In this document: positions 8,467 through 17,866 of the stretch, piece by piece | Numbering within the stretch: position 1 is the first letter of the stretch | How the letters are laid out: every line of letters begins with the position of its first letter | Origin: Candidatus Eiseniibacteriota bacterium | Lineage (GTDB): Bacteria > Eisenbacteria > RBG-16-71-46 | Assembly: GCA_016710095.1 (NCBI GenBank) | Contig: JADJLL010000030.1 | Location: 1-31,027, forward strand | DNA: 31,027 nt | Reading direction: 5' to 3' | Made by a program: the position numbers and the translations under genes | Notes under the pieces: model-generated | Database searches by the model: none | The model's input: the letters and a program-made list of their open reading frames with translations, nothing else | Told to the model about the DNA's origin: nothing

Positions 8467-10423
8467 GGCGGCCCTCGCCCTCGTCCTGGGGTGCGCGCTC
8501 GCGCTGTCGGCGCTGGCCGCGCCCGCCGGGCCGGCGCTCGCCCAGACGGGAGAGCTGCCCGAGGAACTCCGCAGCGTGGCGGAAGTGCGTTGGACCGGAC
8601 TCGACAAGCTCGGGGCGCGCCAGCTCAAGGCGGCGAATCTCAAGACGCGACGCCCCTCGCGGCTACCGTGGCGGGACCGTCCGACACTGCGGCGCGACTA
8701 TCTCGTCGCGGACTCCGCGGCCATCCTCGGGCTGTACCGCCACTACGGTTTCCTCGACGCCGGTGTCCGAGTGCGCGTCGAGCCGATGAAGGACCCGCGC
8801 TCGGCTCGCGTCGTGTTCGACGTGAAGGAGGGCCCGCTCACGCGCATCGCGAGCGTCGAGTTGAACGGTGTGACGGTGCCGAATCAGTCCGACTTGCGCC
8901 GCTCGCTGCTCGCCCGACCCCGTGAACCTTTCGATCCGGCGTTCCTGCATCTCGACACGCTCAAGATCCGCACGCTGTACCGCGCGCGCGGCTACTTCGT
9001 GAACGCGGCGGGCACGTACAAGCGCGGCCGGCCGGACTCGACGAGCGTCGTCGTGCGCTACGACGTGGACGAAGGGCCGCAGCACCGCGTCGGGCGCATC
9101 GAGTACACCGGTTCGGTGCACGTGCGCGAGGAGCTCGGACGCCGCGAACTGCTGCTCGCGCCCGGTGACGTGTACGACGAGGAGCGGCTCAATCGTTCGA
9201 TCGAGCGCATGTACCAGACGTCGCTGTTCCGGCAGGTGCAGGTGTCGACGCCGATCGACACGGCCGGTGCGAAGGTCGATCTCCAGTTCCGCGTGAGCGA
9301 GCGCAAGCCGCGCTGGATCGACGGCGGCGTCGGCAGCGGCTCGGCCGACCGCTTCCGCCTCGCGGGCGAGTGGGGGCACGGCAATCTCGACACGCGCGCG
9401 CTGCGCGGCGTGCTCGACGGCGAACTCGCCTGGGACGGCCGCGGCCGGTTCACGAAGTCCGCGACGAGCGCGACTCTGAGCGAGCCCTGGTTGTTCGGCG
9501 TCCGCCTGCTCGGGCAGGCGGGCCTCTTCTACCGTCAGTTCGACGACTGGGCCGACTCCCGATTCCACCAGCGCACGTTCGCGCGCGGTTTCAACTTCCT
9601 GATCTACCGCGAAGTCGGCCGCATGGGCCGCATCACGCTCGTGCAGGAGAACGCGTACGTGAGCCAGAGCTACGACGCGCTCTCGGACACGCTCGACGTC
9701 GTGCTCGATTCGCTCGCGGCGGCGGTCGTGCCGCGCTATCGCAGCAACACGGCGCGCCTCACGCTCGAGCGCGATACGCGCAACGACCGCGTCGCGCCTT
9801 CGCGCGGCTCGTACCAGTCGATCGCCGGAGAAATCGCCGGTGGCCCGCTGAAGGGGCAGAGCAGCTACCGGAAGACCGTGCTCACCTCGACCTGGTACAC
9901 GCCCTACCGCAACGGCTGGTCGTTCGCCGCGCGGGCGAGCGGCGGCGTCATGGGGCCGATCGGGGACCCGCCGACGAACTTCTCGCCCGACGTGGGTGTG
10001 GACTCGCGCGTGGCCCGCGTGCCGCGCGAATCGCGCTTCTTCGTCGGCGGCGTGAACTCGTTGCGCGGCTACGGCGAGAACACGGTGCCGAGCGACGGCG
10101 GCCTCGCCATGGCGCTCGCGAACGCCGAGCTGCGCGTGCCCGTCGCCGGGCCGTTCGGCTTCGAGTTCTTCCTCGACGCGGGGAATGTGTGGGCGCGCCC
10201 CGAGTACATCCGGATGAAGGACGTCGGCGTTCCCGGCCGGCGCCCGACTTCCGCCGCGAACTCGGTGCGCTACACCTACGGCGTGGGCGCCCGCGTCCTG
10301 CTTCCGTTCGGTCCGCTGCGCGTGGACCTCGCGTGGAGCGAGCATCCCGACTTCCCGCACGCGTCGCTTTTCGGCAAGCGCGTGCCGTTCACGTACCAGT
10401 TCGCCATCGGTCCCTCGTTCTAG
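8447..10423 (+). CDS. Omp85-family outer-membrane assembly protein (TamA/BamA-like, three POTRA domains)
   Basis: Predicted 658-residue outer-membrane protein. TTG 8447, inside the 3' end of rseP, gives a signal peptide with a long hydrophobic core and an ALA/Q cleavage site near residue 32; CGGAG lies 10 bases before it. Three POTRA-like repeats follow (about 42-130, 131-211 and 212-288), each with a YRxxGYF/YGFLDA-type helix and a closing xVxEGP strand. A barrel then runs to a C-terminal Phe. The Omp85 loop-6 signature is present as SLRGY (residues 538-542). BamA usually has five POTRAs and about 800 residues; three POTRAs and a following tamB point to TamA. The position after rseP is where bamA sits in many bacteria, so this might be the BamA homologue. 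Confidence 0.85.
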   Translation: MRLRPARAALALVLGCALALSALAAPAGPALAQTGELPEELRSVAEVRWTGLDKLGARQLKAANLKTRRPSRLPWRDRPTLRRDYLVADSAAILGLYRHYGFLDAGVRVRVEPMKDPRSARVVFDVKEGPLTRIASVELNGVTVPNQSDLRRSLLARPREPFDPAFLHLDTLKIRTLYRARGYFVNAAGTYKRGRPDSTSVVVRYDVDEGPQHRVGRIEYTGSVHVREELGRRELLLAPGDVYDEERLNRSIERMYQTSLFRQVQVSTPIDTAGAKVDLQFRVSERKPRWIDGGVGSGSADRFRLAGEWGHGNLDTRALRGVLDGELAWDGRGRFTKSATSATLSEPWLFGVRLLGQAGLFYRQFDDWADSRFHQRTFARGFNFLIYREVGRMGRITLVQENAYVSQSYDALSDTLDVVLDSLAAAVVPRYRSNTARLTLERDTRNDRVAPSRGSYQSIAGEIAGGPLKGQSSYRKTVLTSTWYTPYRNGWSFAARASGGVMGPIGDPPTNFSPDVGVDSRVARVPRESRFFVGGVNSLRGYGENTVPSDGGLAMALANAELRVPVAGPFGFEFFLDAGNVWARPEYIRMKDVGVPGRRPTSAANSVRYTYGVGARVLLPFGPLRVDLAWSEHPDFPHASLFGKRVPFTYQFAIGPSF

Positions 10424-10432
10424 GCCCGGCCC

Positions 10433-13400
10433 ATGTCCGACGATCGCGATCCCACGCAAGAACCTCCGGCGCCGCACGAGCATCACGGCGTCGTCGAGAC
10501 GTTGCGCGAGGAGATCCACGAGGTCGTGGAGCACGTCCCGCAGCCGGTGCGCTGGACGGTCGGCAAGCTCGTCCGGATCGCGCTCTTCGTGACGTTCGGC
10601 CTGATCGTGCTCGCGATCGTGAGCGCGGCGCTGTACCTCGGCAACCGCACCGAGCTGGTGGCGCGCGAGATCGCGCTGCTGCTCAACCACACGCTCTCGC
10701 AGCGCAGCGATCTCGTGCTCGAGGTGCCGGACATCAAAGGCAACCCGTTCACAGGATTCACCGTGACCGAGCCGCGCGTGACGTTCCGCGACGGCGGCAC
10801 GCTGCTCGCCGCGCGCTCGCTGCGCGTCACCTATTCGGCGATGGGACTCCTGCGCGGGGGACGCGGTCCCGTGGACGTGACGATCGACCAGCCCGTCGTG
10901 CGGCTCGACCTCGGGCCCGACAGCACGTGGCGTCTGCCGAAGCTCACGCCCGGCCCGCCGAACGCGAAGAAGAAGGGCGGCGGTCTCGACTTCCGGATCC
11001 ACATCAAGAACGCGCGGCTGAGCATGCCGAAGCCGCTGTACACGGTGCACGGCGTCGAGATCGTCGTGAGCGGCAAGACCGGCGCACGCACGGAAGTGAA
11101 CCTCGAGCGCATGCGCTGGAAAGAAGGTCCGTGGCACAGCCGGCTCGAGACGCTCACGGGCAGCCTCACGAGCGACGCCGACTCGGTGCGCTTCCGCGTG
11201 CGCGAGCTGCGCACGGGCGACCTCGCGCTGAGCGGATCGGGCGCGTGGCGCCAGGGCTCGGCGCTCAAGGTCGTGAGTGCGGACGTGAAGCGCGTGCGCT
11301 GGGAGTGGCTCGGCGAAGTGTTCGACAACAAGACCTTCCGCGTGCCGGGCGAGGGGGCCGCACGCATCGAGGCCTTCGGCGCGTCGCGGTGGCAGGGCCG
11401 TGTGGACGCGAACGGTTCCTGGGACAGCCTCGCGGCCGTGGGCTCGGGCAAGTTCGTCTGGGACGGCAAGTCGCTCGCCGTCGACTCGATCGTGGCGAAG
11501 TCGCTCGCGGGCAACCTGCGCGGGCGCGTGCGCTGGTCGCGGCAGGGGTGGGAGATCGGCGGCGACGCCGAGCATGCGAACCCCGAGCACTGGCACGCGC
11601 TGCACCTCGAGCACTGGCCTCCCGGCGACATGAACGGGCGCTTCCTCTACAAGGTGATCACCGGCAAGCCGAACTCGCAGGCGCGCCTCACCGCGGATCT
11701 CGTGACGTCCGAGTGGGTGAAGTGGGTCGTCGACAGCGCGCGCGTCGTGGTCGAGTTCCCGGCCGTCGCGCGGGATTCGTTCCGCGTCGAGGGCTGGCGG
11801 CGCGGCGGGCTCTTCACGCTCGACGGACGCATCGACGGCAAGGGCTGGAGCGGCCCGTACACCGTGGACAACCTGCCGCTCGAGGAGTGGCCGGACGGGC
11901 GCGTCACGGGCCTGCGCGGCCAGCTGCTGCACGCGGAAGGGCGCGTCGAGAGCCGCGACGGCGCGTTGTTCGTGACGGGCGCGCTCGACGGCGCGCGCAC
12001 CACGTGGAGCGCCGCGCAGTTCGCGCGCTGGACGCTGAGCGACGTGCGCGGCCGGCTGCTGCCGACTCCCGACATGGACGCGACGCTCGTGGCGCAGGAC
12101 GGCTTCTTCGTCGGCATCCATCTCGACTCCGCGGACGCCTCGCTGCATCTGGGCGACCAGCGCGTGCAGTTCTCGCCGGTGCGCGCGGCGGCCGGCGACA
12201 CGACGTTCGCGCTCGAGGGCGGCGCGTCGTGGGACCGCGAGGCGCGCTGGACGATGACGTGCACGTCGGCGACCGCGACGAGCGACCAGTTCGCGTGGAC
12301 CGCGCAGCCGCCGCTCGTGATTTCGGGCGACCCGCACGGCACGCTGTTCGACCGCGTGATCGCGACCGACGGCGACGCGCGCTTCGAGGCGCGCGGCCGC
12401 TGGGCGCTGCCGGGCGGTTTCTACGACTTCTCGATGCGCGGCACGAACCTCGACATCGGCCGCGTCGGCATGCCGCTCGACTGGGGCATGGGCGGACGCG
12501 GCGACGGCCAGCTCGTCGTCACGGGCCGCTACGGCGACCCGAGCTGGACGTTCGACGGTCGCGCCTCGCGGCCCGAGTTCGCGTGGCACGCGGCGGATTC
12601 GATCCAGATCGCGCTCGCGGGGCGCATGCACACGCTCGACGTGCGCCGGTTCGCGTACTTCCTCGACGGCGGCAGCGCGAAGGGCTCGGGCCGTGTCGAA
12701 CGCACCGAACACGCCTGGCCGGACTCGCTCACCGCGACGGCCGTCGTGCGCTGGCTCGCGGACGCGGGCTCGTGGAACGGCGACATGAAGCTCGATCGCA
12801 TGCCCGTGGATCACCTCGGCGCGATGTCGAAGCAGGCGGTGGGCTGGCACGGACGGATCGACGGCTCGCTCGAACTGGGAGGGAGCCCGCCCGCGCCGCG
12901 CTTCGAGGCGAAGGCGGAGGCGAGCGATTTCGGCTGGCGCGACTATCGCGCGGACCGGCTCGAGGCGACCGCGCGCTACGGCGACGGCGTGCTCGAGGTG
13001 CCCGCCACGCGCATCACGATGCTCGACGTGGTCTCGACGATCACGGGGCGCATGCCCGTGAAGCTCGCGCTCGGCAGGCTGCCCGAGCTTCCCGAAGAGC
13101 CCATGTCGTGGAACATCGACGTGCCGCGGGGCGACCTTCGCCTGCTGCCGGCGCTCGTGCCGCTCGTGCAGTCCGCGCGCGGGCGATTCGACCTCACCGC
13201 GAACGTGACCGGCACGCCGAAGCATCCGCGCATCCTCGGCAACGGCCACATCCGTTCGGGCATCGTGCGTCCCGCCGGCCGCGAGGAGATCGTCGAGAAC
13301 GTGTTCGCCGATCTGCACTTCGACGAGGAACGCATCACGCTCGACACGCTCTCGGCGAGCCAGGGCCGCACGGGACACGTGAACGGGCGCGGCATCGTGA

Positions 13401-14473
13401 ACATGGACGGCTTCCTGCTGCGCAACTACCACTTCGATCTCGCGCTCCGCGACTTCGCCTCGAGCCAGCAGGGGCTGTACGCGATGCTCTTCGACGGCGA
13501 CTTCGAGGTGATCGACGGCCCGAAGGTGCAGGGCGTGCCGCTGCCCCAGGTGATCGGCGACATGCGCGTGAAGCGCGGCGTGATCGAGTTCAACTTCGCG
13601 AACCAGTCCGAAGTGCAGAAGCGCGCCGCGATCACCGAGCCGCTCTACTGGACCTATCACATCCACATGGGCGCTTCGCGGAACCTGCACTGGCGGCCGC
13701 CCGAGGGCGACATCGAGTTCAACGCCGATCTCGACCTCGAGCAGACGCCGGACTCGCTGCTCATCTACGGCGAGATGCACGCGATCCGCGGCCACTACTA
13801 CTTCCTCAGCAACCGCTTCAAGGTGTCGACGGCCGACCTGACTTTCGACAACCAGAAGGGCGTCGATCCGATCATGGACATCGCCGCGACGACGAGCCTC
13901 ATTCCGTCGAACGCGGAGTACAACCGGCATCGCGCCGAGACCATCACCGCCACGATCACCGGCCGCGCGAGCCTGCCGCAGATCGACTTCCAGGGGCCTT
14001 CGGACTGGGATCAGCGGGAGATCTATCGCGAACTCACGTATGGCCGGTTCGTGGACACGGGCGGCCAGTTGAACACGGACCCGCTGCAGAACTACATCAC
14101 GCGCCAGTTGCAGGCGCAGCTCTCGCGCGACCTGTCGAAGTTCTTCAACGACCGGATCACGCAGTGGGAGGTGCAGCGCGAGCAGGGCGAACTGCTGAAC
14201 GGGCAGGGCGGCCTCGTGGTCACGGTCGGCGGCGACATCAATCCGCAGTTGTCGTGGAAGTACAGCCAGCGGCTCCCGGGCCTCGAACGCAGCTCGACCA
14301 TCCCGGGCAGCACGGAGCTTTTCGAGCGCGACGTCGAGGTCGAGTACCGCATCAATCGTTTCATCTACGTGACGAGTGAAATCACGCAGCCCCGTACCGT
14401 CACCGGGCTGTCGTCGTCGTCGTCCAACAAGACGAACTTCAATCTCAACCTGAAGGCGCGCTGGGAGTACTGA
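10433..14473 (+). CDS. tamB: TamB-like translocation/assembly module protein (DUF490/AsmA-like)
   Basis: Predicted 1346-residue protein that would span the periplasm as a beta-taco/bridge between the membranes, partner of the TamA-like protein just upstream (9-base gap). The N-terminus is hydrophilic (about 44 residues, His/Glu/Pro-rich), then a single membrane segment at about 47-70 (VRIALFVTFGLIVLAIVSAAL). A long series of beta-rich AsmA/TamB repeats follows. The C-terminal 400 residues are the DUF490 domain, with YYFLSNRFKVSTADLTFDN, PIMDIAATTSL and a final Tyr. TamB proteins act in outer-membrane protein insertion and in phospholipid transport to the outer membrane. A short Ser run (five TCG codons, about 14409-14424) lies near the end. 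The cytoplasmic N-terminal extension before the membrane segment is longer than in E. coli TamB. Confidence 0.88.
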   Translation: MSDDRDPTQEPPAPHEHHGVVETLREEIHEVVEHVPQPVRWTVGKLVRIALFVTFGLIVLAIVSAALYLGNRTELVAREIALLLNHTLSQRSDLVLEVPDIKGNPFTGFTVTEPRVTFRDGGTLLAARSLRVTYSAMGLLRGGRGPVDVTIDQPVVRLDLGPDSTWRLPKLTPGPPNAKKKGGGLDFRIHIKNARLSMPKPLYTVHGVEIVVSGKTGARTEVNLERMRWKEGPWHSRLETLTGSLTSDADSVRFRVRELRTGDLALSGSGAWRQGSALKVVSADVKRVRWEWLGEVFDNKTFRVPGEGAARIEAFGASRWQGRVDANGSWDSLAAVGSGKFVWDGKSLAVDSIVAKSLAGNLRGRVRWSRQGWEIGGDAEHANPEHWHALHLEHWPPGDMNGRFLYKVITGKPNSQARLTADLVTSEWVKWVVDSARVVVEFPAVARDSFRVEGWRRGGLFTLDGRIDGKGWSGPYTVDNLPLEEWPDGRVTGLRGQLLHAEGRVESRDGALFVTGALDGARTTWSAAQFARWTLSDVRGRLLPTPDMDATLVAQDGFFVGIHLDSADASLHLGDQRVQFSPVRAAAGDTTFALEGGASWDREARWTMTCTSATATSDQFAWTAQPPLVISGDPHGTLFDRVIATDGDARFEARGRWALPGGFYDFSMRGTNLDIGRVGMPLDWGMGGRGDGQLVVTGRYGDPSWTFDGRASRPEFAWHAADSIQIALAGRMHTLDVRRFAYFLDGGSAKGSGRVERTEHAWPDSLTATAVVRWLADAGSWNGDMKLDRMPVDHLGAMSKQAVGWHGRIDGSLELGGSPPAPRFEAKAEASDFGWRDYRADRLEATARYGDGVLEVPATRITMLDVVSTITGRMPVKLALGRLPELPEEPMSWNIDVPRGDLRLLPALVPLVQSARGRFDLTANVTGTPKHPRILGNGHIRSGIVRPAGREEIVENVFADLHFDEERITLDTLSASQGRTGHVNGRGIVNMDGFLLRNYHFDLALRDFASSQQGLYAMLFDGDFEVIDGPKVQGVPLPQVIGDMRVKRGVIEFNFANQSEVQKRAAITEPLYWTYHIHMGASRNLHWRPPEGDIEFNADLDLEQTPDSLLIYGEMHAIRGHYYFLSNRFKVSTADLTFDNQKGVDPIMDIAATTSLIPSNAEYNRHRAETITATITGRASLPQIDFQGPSDWDQREIYRELTYGRFVDTGGQLNTDPLQNYITRQLQAQLSRDLSKFFNDRITQWEVQREQGELLNGQGGLVVTVGGDINPQLSWKYSQRLPGLERSSTIPGSTELFERDVEVEYRINRFIYVTSEITQPRTVTGLSSSSSNKTNFNLNLKARWEY

Positions 14474-14497
14474 GCGTCCCCGCCGGTCACTCCGGGG

Positions 14498-14527
14498 GGA
14501 ACGCGCGGGGCGTCGTCGGTGTAGAGT
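14498..14527 (+). promoter_or_regulatory. Possible promoter for the peptidase/propeller/barrel gene
   Basis: The 119-base gap after tamB contains GGAACG (14498-14503), an 18-base spacer, and TAGAGT (14522-14527). The -10 box matches the TAGANT boxes found elsewhere in the window. The -35 box is a poor sigma70 match and could equally be a GGAAC box of an ECF sigma factor. The evidence is spacing and box similarity only. Confidence 0.3.
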
Positions 14528-14592
14528 GCGGCACGGCGCGAGGGCGAGCGCCGGACCACCGGGCCGGAAAGGAACGTTCAGGATGCGACTTC

Positions 14593-17500
14593 GTGGTGCG
14601 TGGGGCCGTGCTCGTCGCGGCGCTGCTGGTCGTCGTGGCGGCCCCGGCGTGGGCGCAGTACTTCGGCCAGAACAAGGTGCAGTACGGCTCCTACGATTGG
14701 CGGTCGATCCAGTCCGACCACTTCGAGGTGTACTTCTACACCGGCTCCGAGAGCCTCGCCGTCCGCACGCTGGACCTCGCCGAGAAGACCCAGGCCGACT
14801 TCTCCCAGCGCCTCGGGCACCGGCTGAGCAAGCGCATTCCGATCATCCTGTACGCGAACCACAACGACTTCTCGCAGACCAACGTCACGTCGGAACTGAT
14901 CGACGGCGGGACGGGCGGCTTCACGGAGCTGCTGCGCGACCGCGTCGTGGTGCCGTTCACCGGCTCGTACGAGGACTTCCGTCACGTGCTCGTGCACGAA
15001 CTCGTGCACGCGTTCCAGTTCGACATCCTCTACAACGGCACCGGCGTGTCGCTCCTGAGCGGGCAGGGCTTCTTCCAGATGCCGCTCTGGTTCGCCGAGG
15101 GCATGGCCGAGTACTACTCGCTCGGCATGGAGCCGAACTGCGAGATGTGGTGCCGCGACGGCGCGCTGACCGGCTACGTGCCGCCGCTGCCGTGGATGGG
15201 CGGTTACCCGGTCTACAAGTTCGGCCAGTCCGCGATCACGCTGCTGCACGAGCGCTACGGCCCGGAACGTTTCCGCGACCTGCTCAAGCGCGCGCGGCAG
15301 ATGCGCAACTTCGACCGCGCGTTCGAGCGCACGTACGGGCTCACCGTCGAGAAGTACGACGAACAGTGGCGCACGTGGCTGCGCAAGACCTACTGGCCGA
15401 CGGTCGCGAACCGCGAGCACCCCGAGGCCTACGGCAAGCGCCTCACCGACCATCGCCGCGACCAGAGCAACCTCAACATCGCGCCGTCGGTCTCGCCGCA
15501 GGGCGATCGGATCGCCTACTTCTCCGACCGCAAGCAGTACACCGACATCTACCTCATGTCGGCGTACGACGGTCGCGTGCTGCGACGCATCGTGCGTGGC
15601 GAGCGCAACGTGCAGTTCGAGAGCTGGCCGCTGTTCCGCAGCTCGATCGCCTGGTCGCCGGACGGCCGGAAGCTCGCGCTCGGTGCGAAGAGCGCCGGCA
15701 AGGACCGGCTGTACGTCGTCGACGCGCAGAACGGCAAGGTCACGAAGACGTTCGAGCTGCCGTGCGAAGTGCTCGCGTACCCGGCGTGGTCGCCGACGTC
15801 CGACTCGATCGTCGTCTCGGGCATGCACGCCGGCCGCAGCGACCTGTACCTCGTGGACGCGGGCACGGGCGATGTCACGCGCCTGACCGACGACACGTGG
15901 GACGAGAAAGAAGCCACCTGGACGCCCGACGGCAAGCGCGTCGCGTTCTCGTCCGACCGGCTCGCGCCCGTCGTGCTGCACCCGACGCCGCCGGACAGCG
16001 GCCGTTACGGCCGCTACGGACTGTTCGAGATCGACGTCGCGACGCGCGAAGCGAAGCTGCTGCTCGACACCTCGGGCGAGGACCAGTGCCCGCAGTGGTC
16101 GCCCGACGGCAAGCGCCTCACGTTCATCACCAACCGCGACGGCGCTCCGAACCTCTACCTGTACGACCCGGCGGACCGCAGCATCCTCCAGCTCACCGAC
16201 CTGCTCGGCGGTGTGTCGAGCCAGTCGTGGTCGAGCACCGGTGACCGGCTCGTGTTCTCGGCGTTCGACCGCGGCGGTTGGGACATCTTCGCGGTACAGG
16301 AGCCGCTCTCGCTCGAGACCAACGTGCAGCGCCTGCGCCGGAAGGTGCCGGGCGCCGTGCTGACGCTCGAGCAGGCCGGGGGAGGCTCGCGCCCCGGCGA
16401 CACGCCCGCGCCCGTGCGCGGCGCGCTCGCGACGCTGTGGCCGGACTCGGTGTCGGTGCCGGACTCCTCGCTCGGCGCCTCGCGCCGCCGCCCGGACGGT
16501 CCGCGTTCGCCGCTGCCCGGCGTCGCCAACGAACCGCCCGCGTGGGGCGACGGCATCGGCATGAACATGCCGGGCTCGGGACCGTTCGTGCCCCCGCCGC
16601 TGCCGGACACTTCGGCGCCGCCGCCGGTGCGCACGCCGCTCGTCGAGACCGGTGGCCCCTTCGCGCTCTCGGACTCCGTGCTCGCGCAGCGTCCGCGTCC
16701 GTACCGCTGGCGCCTCGGCGCCGAGCAGGCGAACGGCGGCTTCGCGGCCGCGAGCGGTTACGGCTTCGCGGGCAGCACCTCGATCCTGTTCTCGGACTTC
16801 CTCGGTGACCGCAACCTGTACGTGGCGACCGACGTGTATCCGGGCGCGCTCGAGGAGACCAACGCGCTCGTGCTCTACAGCAGCCTGCCGCGCCGGTGGG
16901 ACTGGGGCGCCGGCGTGTTCCACTTCAAGAACTACATGCTGTCGCGCACGACGTCGTTCGGCGAGCAGCTGAACAGCGCGCAGATCTTCTCGGAGCGCAA
17001 CTACGGCCTGCTCGGTCAGGCGTCGTATCCGTTCGACCGATTCCGCCGCGCCGAGTTCCAGGTGACGCAGATGTTCGTCGAGCGGACGTTCTACCAGCGC
17101 GACGACTTCGGCTACTACTACCGCGGGCCCAAGGAGACGCGTTCCGTCACGTCGCCGTCCGTGTCGTGGATCGGGGACAACTCGCTCATGGGCTACTACG
17201 GCCCGGTCAACGGCTCGCGCTACAACCTCACGTACGCGCCGTCGGTGAACCTGTTCTCGAACTCGCTCGAGTACCAGACGCTGTCCGCCGACTTCCGCCG
17301 CTACTGGGACCTCACCTACGGCTACACGTTCGCGACGCGCGTGATGGGAGCGGGCAGCTGGGGCCGCGATCCGCAGGCGTTCCGGATCGGCGGCTTCTCG
17401 ACGCTGCGCGGCTGGCCGGACTTCGACGTCGTCGGCTCGCGTTTCGCGCTCGTGACGACCGAACTGCGCTTCCCGTTCATCTCGCAGCTCGGCCTCGTCG

Positions 17501-17763
17501 GCCCGGTGCCGCTCGGCAGTTTCAACTTGAAGGGCGCGATCTTCTCGGATGTCGGACTCGTCTGGAACGATGGCGACCCGGTGCGCTTCTCGGCCGTCGG
17601 CCCGGACGGCGCCCGGCGGTTGGTGAGCCCGAAGCTGGGCTTCGGCACGGGCATTCGGACGTTCTTCCTGTTCGCGCTCTTCAAGCTCGACGTGGCGTGG
17701 CGGACGGACTTCCACGAGACGAGCAGCCCGAGGTGGCACTTCTCCGTGGGACCCGAGTTTTAG
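14593..17763 (+). CDS. Outer-membrane fusion: peptidase MA-like domain, TolB-type beta-propeller and Omp85-like barrel
   Basis: A 1056-residue exported protein with four visible parts. (1) A signal peptide with cleavage near Ala21 (AWA/Q). (2) A gluzincin-like peptidase domain, about 30-270, with HELVH at 135-139 and a downstream FAEGMAEYY in which Glu169 is the likely third zinc ligand. (3) A beta-propeller, about 296-575, of repeated SPDG/TPDGKRxAF...LYxxD (PD40/TolB-type) blades. (4) A Pro/Ser-rich linker, about 575-700, then a barrel to a terminal Phe, with TLRGW at 937-941 resembling the Omp85 RGY/RGF loop signature. No POTRA domain is seen. The start is uncertain: GTG 14593 opens the signal-peptide frame, but ATG 14583 is better placed after AAAGGAA and would need one extra base. 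The propeller is expected in the periplasm or at the surface; the substrate is unknown. Confidence 0.8.
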   Translation: MVRGAVLVAALLVVVAAPAWAQYFGQNKVQYGSYDWRSIQSDHFEVYFYTGSESLAVRTLDLAEKTQADFSQRLGHRLSKRIPIILYANHNDFSQTNVTSELIDGGTGGFTELLRDRVVVPFTGSYEDFRHVLVHELVHAFQFDILYNGTGVSLLSGQGFFQMPLWFAEGMAEYYSLGMEPNCEMWCRDGALTGYVPPLPWMGGYPVYKFGQSAITLLHERYGPERFRDLLKRARQMRNFDRAFERTYGLTVEKYDEQWRTWLRKTYWPTVANREHPEAYGKRLTDHRRDQSNLNIAPSVSPQGDRIAYFSDRKQYTDIYLMSAYDGRVLRRIVRGERNVQFESWPLFRSSIAWSPDGRKLALGAKSAGKDRLYVVDAQNGKVTKTFELPCEVLAYPAWSPTSDSIVVSGMHAGRSDLYLVDAGTGDVTRLTDDTWDEKEATWTPDGKRVAFSSDRLAPVVLHPTPPDSGRYGRYGLFEIDVATREAKLLLDTSGEDQCPQWSPDGKRLTFITNRDGAPNLYLYDPADRSILQLTDLLGGVSSQSWSSTGDRLVFSAFDRGGWDIFAVQEPLSLETNVQRLRRKVPGAVLTLEQAGGGSRPGDTPAPVRGALATLWPDSVSVPDSSLGASRRRPDGPRSPLPGVANEPPAWGDGIGMNMPGSGPFVPPPLPDTSAPPPVRTPLVETGGPFALSDSVLAQRPRPYRWRLGAEQANGGFAAASGYGFAGSTSILFSDFLGDRNLYVATDVYPGALEETNALVLYSSLPRRWDWGAGVFHFKNYMLSRTTSFGEQLNSAQIFSERNYGLLGQASYPFDRFRRAEFQVTQMFVERTFYQRDDFGYYYRGPKETRSVTSPSVSWIGDNSLMGYYGPVNGSRYNLTYAPSVNLFSNSLEYQTLSADFRRYWDLTYGYTFATRVMGAGSWGRDPQAFRIGGFSTLRGWPDFDVVGSRFALVTTELRFPFISQLGLVGPVPLGSFNLKGAIFSDVGLVWNDGDPVRFSAVGPDGARRLVSPKLGFGTGIRTFFLFALFKLDVAWRTDFHETSSPRWHFSVGPEF

Positions 17764-17767
17764 GAGC

Positions 17768-17831
17768 CCGGGCGCGCAGGCGCCCGGCAGCCCACGCCCC
17801 GCCGCACCCCCACGGGGGAGCGGCGGGGCGT
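17768..17831 (+). terminator. Tandem hairpins after the fusion gene
   Basis: Two perfect inverted repeats follow the stop at 17763. The first is CCGGGCGC/GCGCCCGG (17768-17787, 8-bp stem, 4-base loop). The second is a 12-bp stem of 17794-17805 with 17820-17831, whose loop contains its own CCCC/GGGG pairing. No T-run follows, so if this terminates transcription it is not a classical U-tract terminator; protection of the 3' end is another possibility. Confidence 0.55.
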
Positions 17832-17866
17832 CGTGCAACGTGCATCGGCGCACTCTCATCTTTCCA

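Noticed and set aside
8663..13930. 1755-codon open frame on the minus strand, antisense to the tamA-like and tamB genes
   Set aside because: Long antisense frames are expected when third positions are nearly all G or C. Its translation is Arg/Ala/His/Glu-rich with no recognisable domain, while the + strand encodes clear proteins.
9370..14379. 1669-codon open frame on the plus strand overlapping the tamA-like and tamB genes in another frame
   Set aside because: It crosses the boundary of two well-supported genes and is Arg/Ala/Gly-rich without domains; an overprinted gene is not supported.
14409..14424. TCG repeat near the tamB 3' end as a contingency locus
   Set aside because: It encodes a Ser run in a flexible stretch, and a change of one unit keeps the frame.
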